Assembly (NCBI RefSeq): GCF_964340395.1
Contig: NC_135549.1
Span: 1,362,501-1,426,500 of the forward strand
Origin: Glandiceps talaboti
Taxonomy: Eukaryota > Hemichordata > Enteropneusta > Spengelidae
Length of the DNA: 64,000 bases
Direction: 5' to 3'
Every line of letters starts with the position of its first letter. The first letter of the stretch is position 1. The notes below the pieces were generated by a model, which was given only the letters and a program-made list of their open reading frames with translations, was not told where the DNA came from and did not search any database. Made by a program: the position numbers and the translations under genes. Positions 1 through 11,500 of the stretch are shown piece after piece.

Positions 1-234
1 TTCAAATTACGCATACCACGTGACAGGGCATTGACCAATCGCAACACGACTCACGCAGATGATGTGATATAAAAAATACTTATCACCTGGCCTTATTCGG
101 GCACTAGTCAACATCATATTACCCCTCATACTGTTATGTAGCAACTATTTCCTTCGGCTTTCAGCCTTGTGAAATAGTGACCTACCAGTGCTCTCATAGC
201 CAGGCAATAACTGTGTACATGTATTAGTACGTAC

Positions 235-3200
235 CTGGTCTGTTTTAAATGCAGCAATATGCGGGTAGCATCAATTTCAGATTTTACTATTATATCGCCA
301 TCCTTTATGGTTCCATCCATCACTTTTTTCATTATTGATATATCCTTTACTACTCTGTCAGCCATTCTATCATGAGTTTAAAAAAAGAAACCTTCATTCT
401 AGTAATACTGGTATAATACTAGGCTTTGCTACATTATACGTCATGTCCCCAAGTATACATAAATTCAGCCAAGATGAAATCCGTCTTGCCTTTCTCCCCT
501 TTAATTCATTTCACAGGGGTCATACACTTAAAATCAAATAAAATTACATCACTTTACAGAAGTTTTTTATCAGTTTTCCAGGAGTCATAGTATTCAGATA
601 AACTGCTAGTCATTTTCCAGGAGTATTGACCAGCAAAACAAAAATTATTTGTCAATATACCTCCATTTTAATAAATATTTATTACACATGTACCAGTGGT
701 ATCTTCACAGCAGTGCAGTACCGAAAACATTATTACATACTTGCATGCAAATGATATGCGAATGAGGATATGGTAATTTGGTACAAATGAAATTGCGCTG
801 TATGATTTTTATGGAAATTGGCCATTTCTGATAAATATATTTAATAATAACAGAACCCCATGCCACGCGAGTTCCAATGTGAGTACTCATGGGTATTTGC
901 ACTCATGCTTGCAGTGTTTTCTGCAGCACTTTCACTTACTACGCTTGTCAAAGTACGGGTGCAGAGAACACAGCAAGCACTTGTGCATGTAACCCTGAGT
1001 ACATGTATGTCATATTTGCACTCATGCATCATGGGGTTCTGTCATATTCTCACCTATCTAATCAACACTTTACAACAATAACATTTTACAAAGTGATAGT
1101 ACAGTATCCATTAGTCTTGTTAGACTTATTTCTGGCAACTACAAAATGTCAAGACAAAGGGATTAAAATGTGATTGTCACCATACTATTTTAAGAGGCTT
1201 TCCAATAAACCAGTCAGGAAATCAACAAATAGCTATTAAACTATGGACTCTACATGAGTAGGGTCTATCATTAAACACATTCCAGATGCATTACACATTT
1301 ACATGCTTTCAATATTGAGTAAGTAACTGAAGTGTTATTTTATCACCCAAACAGTAATCAATACAAGTGTACTAAAGGCAGAAGTAAGTCAGGCTGGACT
1401 TTTCTATAGCAGTAATCAATACAAGTGTACTAAAGGCAGAAATAAGTCTGACAGGACCTAAGTCTGACTGGAATTTTACCTACCTTTGTAGTCTCTGGAG
1501 GTTTTCACTTCCATAATTACAGCTGTTAATTGCTTGTTTTAGTCTTCTTGCAGCCAAATCAATAAATATTGGTGATAAGTCAGCTGACTTGAAGCACTTT
1601 ATCCATGATTTTTCAATCTCATCTATTGATTTTTCCACAAATGAGATATTGGTAGGAGTCCAAAGACCACTGAACAAGAAGACAAATAATCACTCTATAG
1701 TTTAACTTGGTTTGTTGTATCTCTCGTCATATTAAATTGCTTTCATGCATTTACAAAAAAGGATGACACGATGATAAACTAGTTATTTTAGTTCATGAAA
1801 TATTTGGTGGAATGGCAATTTAGGATGAGTCAGGTGCACTTTAACTTGCCCGACTTTGCAACGTGAGGTTAGACTCATTCACCGCAACTAGTACTGTTGT
1901 TGACACCAGTCACAACATGTGACTATGGAAATATTAAAGTATGTACTGTATTTTGTATAATAAAGTATTTTAGTGGGACTTATTTCTATGGAAAAAACTT
2001 GAGCACATCCATTGCCTCAGTACATTGTATACAACTACAGTCAGTATAATTTTTGAAGGATAAAATATACTTACACTTTTGTAGGAAAATAAGTGTGTAC
2101 ATGTACTTTGAAATAGATTTCTCTATACTAGACATATTTCCAAAGTGGGGTTTTCAACAAGATATTACATGTTCCTTATTTAAACTACAATAAATAAATG
2201 GTTACTAACAGTTAATAGAAAATGAACCATTAAGTAAACTATTGTATTTTCATATTTAAGGGCTGAGATATCTGATTGATCTTTTAGGATTAAATAGTCT
2301 AGCATTTCGGTGCATATTTACCAGGGCCAAATGATAAAACTGAGAGGCAAATGATAACACTGTGAGGCATTTCAATAACTTAAAGACAATTTCTAAAGCT
2401 TACCCTGTTCCATAGTTTTCATTTAGGAAAGCTATGGCGATAGCATCAAGGATCATGATTGCAGTATATGGATTTTCCTTGACATCAATGTACCAGTTGA
2501 CATCGCTCAAAGAATTTGTAACAGCATAAAACACTTCATTGAACCTATCAGTAAATGGAAAAAATGCAGACATTAGACATGTAATGATCACAGATCAGTA
2601 CCACTCATCAATTTGTGAATTCTTGGAGCACCAAGTGTCACATGCAACTCCGATGACTCTGTCAAAAGGGATGGCATCATGAACAGGTAAATGGAGACAC
2701 ACAGAGCTTATGACACTTCATTGAAATATATATACCATTGAAGACACATGGACAACACACAACACTTGATTGAATGCATCAGTGGGGACATATGGACAAC
2801 ACTTGATTGAATATGTCAATGGGAACACATGGACAGCACTTGATTGAATATGTCAATGGGGACACATGGACAGCACACAACACTTGACTTAATATGTCAA
2901 TGGGGACACATGGACAGCACACAACGTGACTGAATATGTCAATGGGGACACATGGACAGCACACAACACTTGATTGAATGTCAGTGGGAACACATGGACA
3001 ACACTTAATTGAATAGTCAATGGGGACACATGGAGAGCACACAACACATGACAGAATATGTCAATGGGGACACATGGAGAGCACACAACACTTGACACAT
3101 TGTGCTTTAAGACACTTTAATAAAAAAAACCTTTTGAGGTAGTTTTCTGCATGTAAATAATAAACATGACATTCATAGGCCAACCTGTATTGTCTTGTAA

Positions 3201-6200
3201 GAGTGGAGTGTCTTGTCCAACACTTCCTGCATCCAAATTGACTGGGTTGAATTCCATATTCATAATGATAATGACACCAACAACCACAGTATCTGCGGAC
3301 AACATCTCCATTGCGAAACTTGGTAAATCGGAAATTTAAGTATCTGACTGCCAAGCAGGCTTGCTTGGCAATCAGCTGTAGATCACGTGACTGCTCACTT
3401 AATGGCAACTTGTAAAAGAAAGTTTTCTGAAATCAAACAATTTATAAGTAGTGATATGTGAATTCATAAAATTTGTATAATTTTGTGTTCAAGGCAACCT
3501 TGTTTATTGTTATGTTTGTCATTGTAACACTAAAGCAGTGTTGCAGCCAGCATTTTGAAAGCATGGGACATAGTGTCCCAAGACTGTCATTTTTCTGGGT
3601 CATCATAAATTGTTTTTGGGACATTATAAAAAAGAGCGTCAATGGCGTTGTAGTACAACTGTACTTTTCTTTTAATATTTACCCACATGCTGATCAATGC
3701 TAGATATTTGCTGAATGATTATGCAGTTGCCTATCCAACCCTGTTGTTATCTATGCAATATATGCGTTAATTTGCCATGGTCATGTTGCTAAATACATTT
3801 GCATACAATTTTAGTATGTGTCATCTATGATCTGTCACTTCCAAAATTGTGGGTCGGGTCAAAAAAATGTGTGTCAAATGACCCAAAACCCCTCTGGCTG
3901 CAACGCTGAGTATCTAGACGAGTTGGTTTATAAGAAAAAATAGCAATGGAGTGTGTGTATACATATTAATGATGCTTTAAATTCAAAATATCTAAGGTTG
4001 TTTAATGGAATCATATTTTTATGTTAAAAAGAGTAAAAAAAAGTTTTTTAGAGGTCTTGTATTCTCAGAAATCAAATACAAATAGAATTACACACACGTA
4101 CCATACTCCTCTCTCTTTGGTCTCTCCAATAACACACATTATCAATGGCATTGCAATGAGCAAATGTTGATATCCAATTTTTACACTTAAAAAAAAGATA
4201 AGAAAGTTCAAAAGAAATGACTTCAGTTTTCAAGTATCAATGTCTATATACTATTTCTGTATATTATAATTTGTATTTATTTATGCATCCCTTTTGTATC
4301 AGGGGCTCACTAAGCATATTAGGAGCAGCACTAACAGAAAATTAAAATACGCTACTAAAAACATTAGAGAATATATGATTAGTATAATCACATACAGAAA
4401 CAAACAAAACAAAATAAACTAATGGGTAGAAGAGGGGAAACAATTTACACTTCAAATGTTAGTAGTCAAAAGATTTAATCTCTTAAACTATTCTATATTA
4501 GTTTTAACAAAATCTTTTCTGTTTTCAGTTGCATCAATAAGGTATTGTTAATCTATTTGTTTGCTTATACTTAAGTTATAGACTCATTGTAATGTTTCAT
4601 CTCCTATAGATAAACACAGTAGTTCTTTCCCTTGTTTTAAAATCTTGATACAAGTTCAACTTTCCATTGTTGAGTATAAAGAGTTCTTCTGTTCCTTTCA
4701 TTAAGATCTGTCGTTGTGTAGAATGGCTTTCACATGTAAAAAGAAAGTGTTCAAGTCTCTCATCAGCTTTTCCACAACAAGGACATGTACAATCATCATT
4801 ATAATTTTCCCATTCTCTCTTTCTATATGCAAGACCGAGAGAATATGATCTTGCCTTAAATTTCAATTGTGACCCTTTAAAATTAGTAAATGATTTAAGA
4901 TACTCTCCAGATTCTAAAATTGTTTTAAATTTAGTTAGTAATGTGTAGATTTTTTTGTCATGTTTTCTTTCCATATGAGCTCATCCTTTTTGAATAAGAT
5001 ATATTTCAATAACATACATGTTACTCCAGGCTATTATGCAACACATCTATTTACCACCATATGATTCAAGAATGGTATCAATATATATACATGTATACTA
5101 TCAATATCATGCCATCTAAGATCATATTGCCGACATGCTCGCTCTTTACAAATACTTACCATGGCATCCTGTCATTCTAGAACGTATGTAGCTTTACCAT
5201 CTAACAAAATATGACACCATTCCATTCAATAACTACATACTGCTATTATAAATCAAAATTCCCACTCCATGTCAAAGACAATAAATTCCCAAATTTTCCC
5301 GTACATCTTGACAGCATCATCAGGGATCTATGACTACAAAGGGCTGCAGTCACGTGCCTTTACTCAGTGACAGCATCATCAGGGATCTACTACTACAAAG
5401 GGATGCAGTCACGTGCCTTTACTCAGTGACAGCATCATCAGGGATCTACTACTACAAAGGGCTGCAGTCACGTGCCTTTACTCAGTGACAGCATCATCAG
5501 GGATCTACTACTACAAAGGGCTGCAGTCACGTGCCTTTACTCAGTGACAGCATCATCAGGGATCTATGACTACAAAGGGCTGCAGTCACGTGCCTTTACT
5601 CAGTGACAGCATCATCAGGGATCTATGACTACAAAGGGCTGCAGTCACGTGCCTTTACTCAGTGACAGCATCATCAGGGATCTATGACTACAAAGGGCTG
5701 CAGTCACGTGCCTTTACTCAAAACATGTGAATGGAGCTGGAGTGACAGCAGGAATCTTGATACCAGCATTCTGATTTAGGTTGGGTTTCTTTTGGTGGAA
5801 GCATTATGCCACTATCATGCTCTTTAAAAATACTTAACATGGCAATATTTTATGGTGTCTATGAACAAATGTTATGCCATTCAAGAACAATGCATGTAAT
5901 CATACTCTTGAAGTACATGGAATGTAATTTAGAAATAAAGGACGTCATGCCATTCAAGAACTTAAACAATGAAGATTTTCAAATGTATTCTTTGAAATAC
6001 TAGTACTACTACCAGCTCAGAAATCCAATTATGTATTCTGTATGAAGAATGCAAGCATACGCCTTACCTTTGAGGCTTCAACATCACACACATAGCAATA
6101 ACAGAAGTCACAATATTCTCTATTTTGTTGTTGGGGTTCTGCATCAAATCTAAAGGTGACACTAAACTTGTGCTTTGGGCAGTTAGCCCGGATATGTGGA

Positions 6201-8163
6201 TATCTTGAAGCTGGTGGTTCCTTGTAAAATGTAATATAGAGATCTACAAAGAATGGACATGAGATCATAGAACACCATAATCACTGTGAAAACACTTTCA
6301 AAATAACATAAGCACGTAATAAAATACAATAATACCTAAAAATTTGCAAGTGGAATATCTTGCTCATGATCTGGCCAAAGTAATTTTTTCATTTTGAACA
6401 TAAATTTCAACTTTCATTTATAAATCTGTAACAATACAGATATCCTCAGCTGTTTTAAATGGACTTTGGCCAAAATAAGGTACTAATATATGAATCAAAT
6501 TGACAGGAATACTGTAGTACCTAAGTAGTAAGTATAACATATCTATGTTACAAAAATATATCTCTCAATCCATAAAGAAATAGCACCATCTCCATAAAAT
6601 AGTGACATTCAATAAAAACTACATTTAGCTATTGATGTCTTTATGCTAGATTTGAAAGGAATTGATCTGCATGTCAGACAAACGAGTGAGTTTAAAGCAA
6701 ACAAGAAACGAAAACATAAAGTAAGGGTAAAAACTAGCAGAGAAAGCATACACACCATCTTCCTTGTTGGTATTGTTGTTCAAGTCATTGTTACTGGTAT
6801 TATTGCTGGCTACATTTGCTGCTGACAAATTTTCTCCATCTTCATTATGAGGGATGAATATGACATCATCATCACCACGGTTACTGTCATGTGTTGGGCA
6901 GGATTTATCTTGTTTTTTAACTCTGACTATACTCTTAACCTCATCTCCACCTTCAACACTATGGACAAATATGACCTCTTCATTTTTCTGTAAAGGCAAG
7001 GTGTTGTGTTTATTTGATTGAATTTCTCATTGACAATTTCAATTTGTACAAGCTCCACATGACTCGCTCTTGATCTTGAGATCTTGAGATAACTTCAGGA
7101 TAAAGTGTAATATAATACTACAACTGCACTAACAGCAGAAGTCTCATAAAACAATTACAAAACTCTTCTAGGTCTTGTGTGTACATTTCATGTACATATT
7201 GTTTCTTCGAAAATGAAAATTAGAACTTACTATTTTCTTCTTTGTCTTCACCTCTCCAAGGTCTGTATTCTTTCTCTTTTGGCTTTGCTTGGTTGGGGGT
7301 TTTACAGGATTCTGATACAACAACTTAAACCAACACACAAGGTTTTCAATTGTGACATTTGCTCCATCGTCACTGACTAAATAATTCTCAAGTAGCATAA
7401 CAAATACACAGGATATTTGAAGTTTTTAAAATAAAGATTTGACAATTCATATTAGCAATACATGCAACAAGAATACTTTGATAGGCTTATTTTGCATTTT
7501 AGTCATGTTCTCTGTTATTTATTTATTCTATTTAAACTTTATTACAGACTCATGGTCCAGAGAAGAACAAAAATATACCACAAGACAGCTGCCCCCCCCC
7601 CCCCTTTATACTTTATTATCTACCAAAGTTTGCGAAAAGGGAGTGTAGGAGTACAGAGTGGAAAACGGACAGTATTAAACCAGGAGGAACAAGTAAGAAA
7701 TAGAATAGACTGAGTTCAAAAAATAATGGCCATAGACGTTGGGGAGATGTCTGATTAACCGAGTAGACTATACTGTATACGGCATCTAGCTTGAATGGTG
7801 AATGAATACGACAGGTGTAGTGTAGTACTAGTCCTCAAGGGAGTAGCCACGTGGATCACTATTTCAAACTTTCAAAGCTAATTTGGTACTATTACTACTA
7901 ACTTTATGGACAAATTGTACAAGTTCCACTTTAGGTATTATTACAAAATTGTGAATATTGGTCAGAATTGTTATGCTAGGATAGCCACCGTTCTCATTTT
8001 ATGTTGTCTTTTTTGTAAATGTCTTGTTTTGTTATCTGTCACATGTCACTGTGGATGTGGTCCGGGACTGTGGTTCTCAGTCAAGTTGAACTGAACATGG
8101 CTGGTGCATACTTACCGGCAACGTTAGTTTGAGAACGTTTTCCTTTTCTTCTCTTTCTTCCAT
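235..8163 (-). CDS. Uncharacterised Cys-rich 'CYCYVCD' protein, nine exons, 3' end beyond the window
   Basis: Exons in transcript order: 8163-8116 (ATG, MEEREEKENVLKLTLP), 7311-7231, 6987-6756, 6243-6068, 4185-4102, 3426-3185, 2544-2404, 1669-1484, 366-235. Every junction is GT-AG and the phases match throughout, giving about 440 codons so far. The N-terminal 125 residues are basic, then acidic and Asn-rich, and look disordered. Exons 4-5 carry RYPHIRANCPKHKF, then EYCDFCYCYVCDVEASK and CKNWISTFAHCNA, spelling CxxCYCYVCDxxAxxCxxWx5HCxA, probably a zinc-binding module. Exon 6 has more Cys/His (RRYCGCWCHYHYEYG and CRKC). Exons 7-9 look helical. I recall a similar C-Y-C-Y-V-C-D block with a downstream CxxW..HCxA in plant proteins annotated RIN13-like; that resemblance is from memory. 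No function is assigned. Introns hold a LINE, a 59-bp array and a hAT-like element. The gene is divergent from GPKOW. Confidence 0.75.
851..1041. mobile_element. Foldback/MITE-like inverted repeat with CAGAACCCC termini
   Basis: The left end CAGAACCCCATG (851-862) is matched by its reverse complement CATGGGGTTCTG (1030-1041). Inward, the arms align imperfectly over about 80 bp each (TTTGCACTCATGC, GCTTGC, TTCTCTGCA blocks). The CAG start is hAT-like, but the flanking 8-mers do not match, so the class is open. It lies in the intron between exons 1669-1484 and 366-235 of the Cys-rich gene. The open frames in it are by-products of the palindrome. Confidence 0.6.
1352..1450. repeat. 58-bp direct duplication
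   Basis: The block beginning CAGTAATCAATACAAGTGTA occurs at 1352 and again at 1410, nearly identical. It lies in the same intron as the 851-1041 element, just downstream of exon 1669-1484 in transcript sense. Confidence 0.8.
2738..3100. repeat. Minisatellite, unit about 44-46 bp, about 8 copies
   Basis: Units contain CAATGGGGACACATGGACAG, then CACAACACTTGATTGAATATG, with small indels. It lies inside the intron between exons 3426-3185 and 2544-2404 of the Cys-rich gene. Minus-strand frames reading SPCVPID come from the repeat and are not genes. Confidence 0.85.
3536..3908. mobile_element. hAT-like MITE, about 373 bp
   Basis: The left terminus CAGTGTTGCAGCCAG (3536-3550) and the right terminus CTGGCTGCAACGCTG (3894-3908) are inverted repeats with one mismatch. 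Subterminal blocks GGGTCAT and GACCCA also pair. No transposase is encoded. The CAG termini resemble hAT elements; the flanking 8 bp do not clearly match. It lies in the intron between exons 4185-4102 and 3426-3185 of the Cys-rich gene. Confidence 0.6.
4102..4185 (-). CDS. Exon 5 of the Cys-rich gene (CxxW..HCxA half of the motif)
   Basis: This 84-nt exon is in phase 0 at both ends. It has an acceptor ending TTTAAG, starts with TGT AAA AAT TGG, and its donor is ATG|GTACGTG. It encodes 28 residues beginning CKNWISTFAHCNA and ending with an Arg/Glu-rich tail after VCYWRDQ. It completes the Cys-rich signature begun by the preceding exon, which ends VCDVEASK. It is too short to appear as an open frame and was found by looking for the expected continuation of the motif. 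Confidence 0.72.
4264..4974 (-). mobile_element. 5'-truncated LINE (non-LTR retrotransposon) remnant, minus strand
   Basis: The minus-strand open frame 4974-4597 (about 125 aa) ends in the typical LINE ORF2 C-terminus: CPCCGKADERLEHFLFTC, a CxxCx9HxxxxC zinc-binding-like motif following the reverse transcriptase. After the stop, the minus-strand 3' part ends in an A-rich ATAAATAAATAC tail near 4264, as expected for a LINE 3' end. In-frame stops directly upstream show 5' truncation. The insertion lies in the intron between exons 6243-6068 and 4185-4102 of the Cys-rich gene, in the same orientation as that gene. I found no clear target-site duplication. Confidence 0.75.
5310..5722. repeat. 59-bp tandem array, seven copies, each with a CACGTG E-box
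   Basis: Units start GACAGCATCATCAGGGATCT and end GCCTTTACTCAGT with exact 59-bp spacing. Copies differ mainly at TATGAC/TACTAC and GGGCTG/GGGATG. Every unit contains GTCACGTGCC, so seven palindromic CACGTG E-boxes are phased at 59 bp. It lies in an intron of the Cys-rich gene. The very low divergence indicates recent expansion or homogenisation. Confidence 0.95.
7592..7604. repeat. Poly-C tract (13 C)
   Basis: An uninterrupted run of C in intron 1 of the Cys-rich gene. The overlapping short frames reading PPPP are artefacts. The rest of 7312-8115 shows no other structure I can support. Confidence 0.9.
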
Positions 8164-8507
8164 TATGAACTTGGGATATGAGTCATTTGATACATTATTT
8201 CTTACGAGTTTGGATACGAGTCAAGCATGCACCTGACCAGGGAAGTACCTGACGACCTCGACTGCCTGAACGCTTCGCATGGCGTTTGATTTTCGCGCGA
8301 AAATGACGTCACATGCTAATGCCTGCTCCTCAACCCTTTATTTATATATTTTAGTTATGTGTAATAAAACCATTATTTCACACGTTTTCCAATGAATTTT
8401 ATGATGTTTACAGACGCTGATTGAGAGCATTAAATACAGTCATGTAATCGTAAAAATCAGGAAGTACTTTTGGATTCTCCCATCATGCATTGCAAACGTT
8501 CACGAAA
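8164..8507. promoter_or_regulatory. Bidirectional promoter between the Cys-rich gene and GPKOW
   Basis: The two start codons face away from each other with 344 bp between them. Inside is a perfect 16-bp palindrome, ATTTTCGCGCGAAAAT (8289-8304), which contains E2F-like TTTCGCGC in both orientations. It shares one base with a perfect CRE, TGACGTCA (8304-8311). CTCCCATCATGCATTGC (8477-8493) fits the ZNF143/Staf core CCCATnATGCAnTGC. The GPKOW start lies in AAAATGGC, a YY1-like context. These are housekeeping bidirectional promoter elements. An ATG at 8485 would open a 29-codon uORF overlapping the GPKOW start if transcription begins upstream of it. Confidence 0.7.
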
Positions 8508-11500
8508 ATGGCTGACAAGCAGACGGACGACTCTGACAGGAAAACTATTTCCTTTGGATTTGCCAAGAAAATAGAGAAAAAAAGCCTTGAGCAAAGTAAA
8601 GTGGGTGATGGGAGTGGTCTAAAGGAAAAGGAGGAGACAGATTTTGTACTATCCTTGGAAGGAAAAGAGGTCAAAAGGTAATGTGTGTGCTTTCATTGTC
8701 AACTCAAGGTACACGAATCAACGTCAACGTCAACGAAACGTTCACCAGGGTGGTTCAACGTTGTTGTTGAATCTCTACATTGTAAAGTCGTTGGTGCACT
8801 ACTATCGTTAGTCTCTGCCTCTAAACACAGTCCCTATATGATAGAGGGACTGTACTCTAAGTACGGTTTTGTAGCATTGACAATGTGTGTTGTAAACCAG
8901 TGAAACCGAGTATCTAAACAATGGGAATGGTTCGGTTTTTATTCACTTTATTTTTACCTTCACTTCATTGTATACAGTATGGTAAACAACAACAACAAAT
9001 TAACTATCAAAACAGTATCATAATGACAATATAATAGTAACGTAATGTTTCCATATGAATCTAAGAATCTGATCAAATCAAAGTTTAACTACTTGTAATA
9101 AAGTTGTATCACAATGCCTGTTAAAGATAACCTGTTTGTTGACTTTTCTTACAAAATTAGCGACAGTGTATAAACTGCCATTACTATTAGTACCCATACA
9201 TTTTGTATATAAAACAATACTCAAAGGACCAGAAATTAAATAGAAGCATACCACTTTATATGTAATAAGTCATTTTGCCAAAGATGTTTGTATCCTACCA
9301 CAGATTGATCAGTTATCCCATATATTCATAAGAATACTGTGTCTTCATACTCTAACAGCACCAAGCCAAAAGAAGAAACAAAAGACCTTGTTATTCCATT
9401 AATTACCAAGAATCGCTGGAAATTGCCAACAAAAGATTCTAGTAAATGTGACAGAGGAGATACAGCAACTATATCTGATAGCCTTGAAAAGGAAGCTGTT
9501 CAAGAAATCATTGAAGGTATGACAAAATTGATTTCCAATAGATGTGAAACTACATAAACCTTTCATTACTTGAGTTGCTGTTGATAATCTGGTATTTCAA
9601 TAGTTTCATTAGCAAGACCATAAATAAAATGAATGAGAATTTTGATCAGAATTCATGCTCAGAGAAAAAACAATGTGACCATGTTTAACTTTGAATGTTG
9701 TCCACTATTATTGACAATCTGACTATTCTTTTTTGATAGCTGCCTCTAAACAACAAGAAGAATGGGAAAACAGATCAAAGGTAGATACCAGCATGGAGAT
9801 TCCATTATTAATGAGAAATCAGATTCCTGAAGGCTTTGAAACAGATGATAAACTTGATACGTCGCTTCGGCCTGATGAGGTATGTATCATTATCAGTGTA
9901 TACGGAAGTAACTTTCTGACTCAAATAAACAAAACTGTCAATGGTGTACCCATTTTCAGAAGACTGCAGACTGTATCTCAGCTTCAAGCCCAGTAAAGGA
10001 TGATAGTTAACATATGCATAGTTAGAAGTATACTACTTTTACCAGGAAAGGGTTAGTGGAAAAACAGCTTAAATAACAGAGAGGAAAATGGAAATAATAA
10101 CTGCAAACTCAGAACATACAAACTCATTAAATTAGATTTTAAGCTTGAACCATATCTAGAAAAATTAAATAACCCAGAATTGCGATCAATAATCTGTAAA
10201 TTCAGACTAAGTGACCACAAACTTGAAATTGAAAAGGGTCGTCATCACAAAATACCAGCTAAAAGCAGATTATGTAAAATATGCAACTCAACCCTTGTAG
10301 AAGATGAAAAACACTTTATATTACAGTGTCCCCTGTATAATTTACTCAGGCATGACCTCTTTAGTGAAGCTGCTAAACATATTAATAATTACAGAAACTT
10401 GACAGAAGAACAACAATTTAAAGAAATAATGAGCAACAAAACTCTAATTATCGCACTTGGAAAATATATCAAACTTAGTAATATAAAAAGGGAGCACCAC
10501 CTACAAAATACTCATAATATATAATTTGAAATGTCTAAATACCCTTCATTATTATTTTTTCATTAATATTATGTTTCAACTCGTTGAATAGTTATTGTTG
10601 TTGTTTTGTAGTCTTTATTATGATGTGTAATGTTACTTTTGAAAAGCCTATAAGTGTTATTATTATGATTTTTTTTTTTCCCAATTTTATTTTATTTGTA
10701 CCTTTAACAAATCCCCAGGGTTTTGTTACGTGTAATCAATAAATACAAATACAAATACTACTTTTACCAAGTGTATTATAGGATAATTAGGGAGAAAGAA
10801 CTACTAATAACTATTCTATGCCAAAATGTATTTTGCAATATCTTAAATGATGTGACCAAGTTGTCTAAATAATAACAAATAGAAGTGACAAGTAACAGTC
10901 CTGGGGAACACTAAATCATCAAACAACTTGAATGTTTTCCCATTTTGTGTATCCCCCTCCTCCATATTAAGTGTAGCATCTTACTGTTAATTAATATATG
11001 GTGTATCACCTACCTTTTCTGTTGTATCGTGATACCATTCAATGTTTGCATTATGTGCTGTATTATGTTCTCCTATGAAGTTGCATACATGTAAATTTGG
11101 CTATATTTCCTTCACTCTATAGGCAACAGAGGCTAACTATGATGAAGTACCAATAGAACATTATGGCATGGCAATGCTGAGAGGGATGGGATGGCAACCA
11201 GGAGAAGCAATAGGAGGGAAGTTTAAAAAGTATGTATCTATCATCAGTATTCAATGTGTTGTTGATCTATAACCATGATATTCCATCAATCACCAATTCA
11301 AAATTTATCTCATGTAGTGCAAATTTCATGCACTACTGTAGTCTGTAAGATGCGACATTCATACCATACTATCAACTATTTCACTCATGGTTTAGAAGCT
11401 CAGTCTTTTTCAGTGGTTTTGATTTAATGACTGGATATTCCCATGTCATCCTAAACATGTTTTCACCCACCTTAGCTGACACCATATCCATCTTAGTTGA

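Noticed and set aside
841-1173. Overlapping short frames on both strands
   Set aside because: Shadows of a foldback element with CAGAACCCC termini.
2779-3098. Cys-Pro-Val-rich minus-strand frames (SPCVPID repeats)
   Set aside because: Produced by the 44-46-bp minisatellite inside an intron of the Cys-rich gene.
8490-8507. Upstream start for GPKOW (TTG or ATG at 8485)
   Set aside because: TTG is not a likely start, the 8485 ATG is in another frame, and the family begins MAD, matching 8508.
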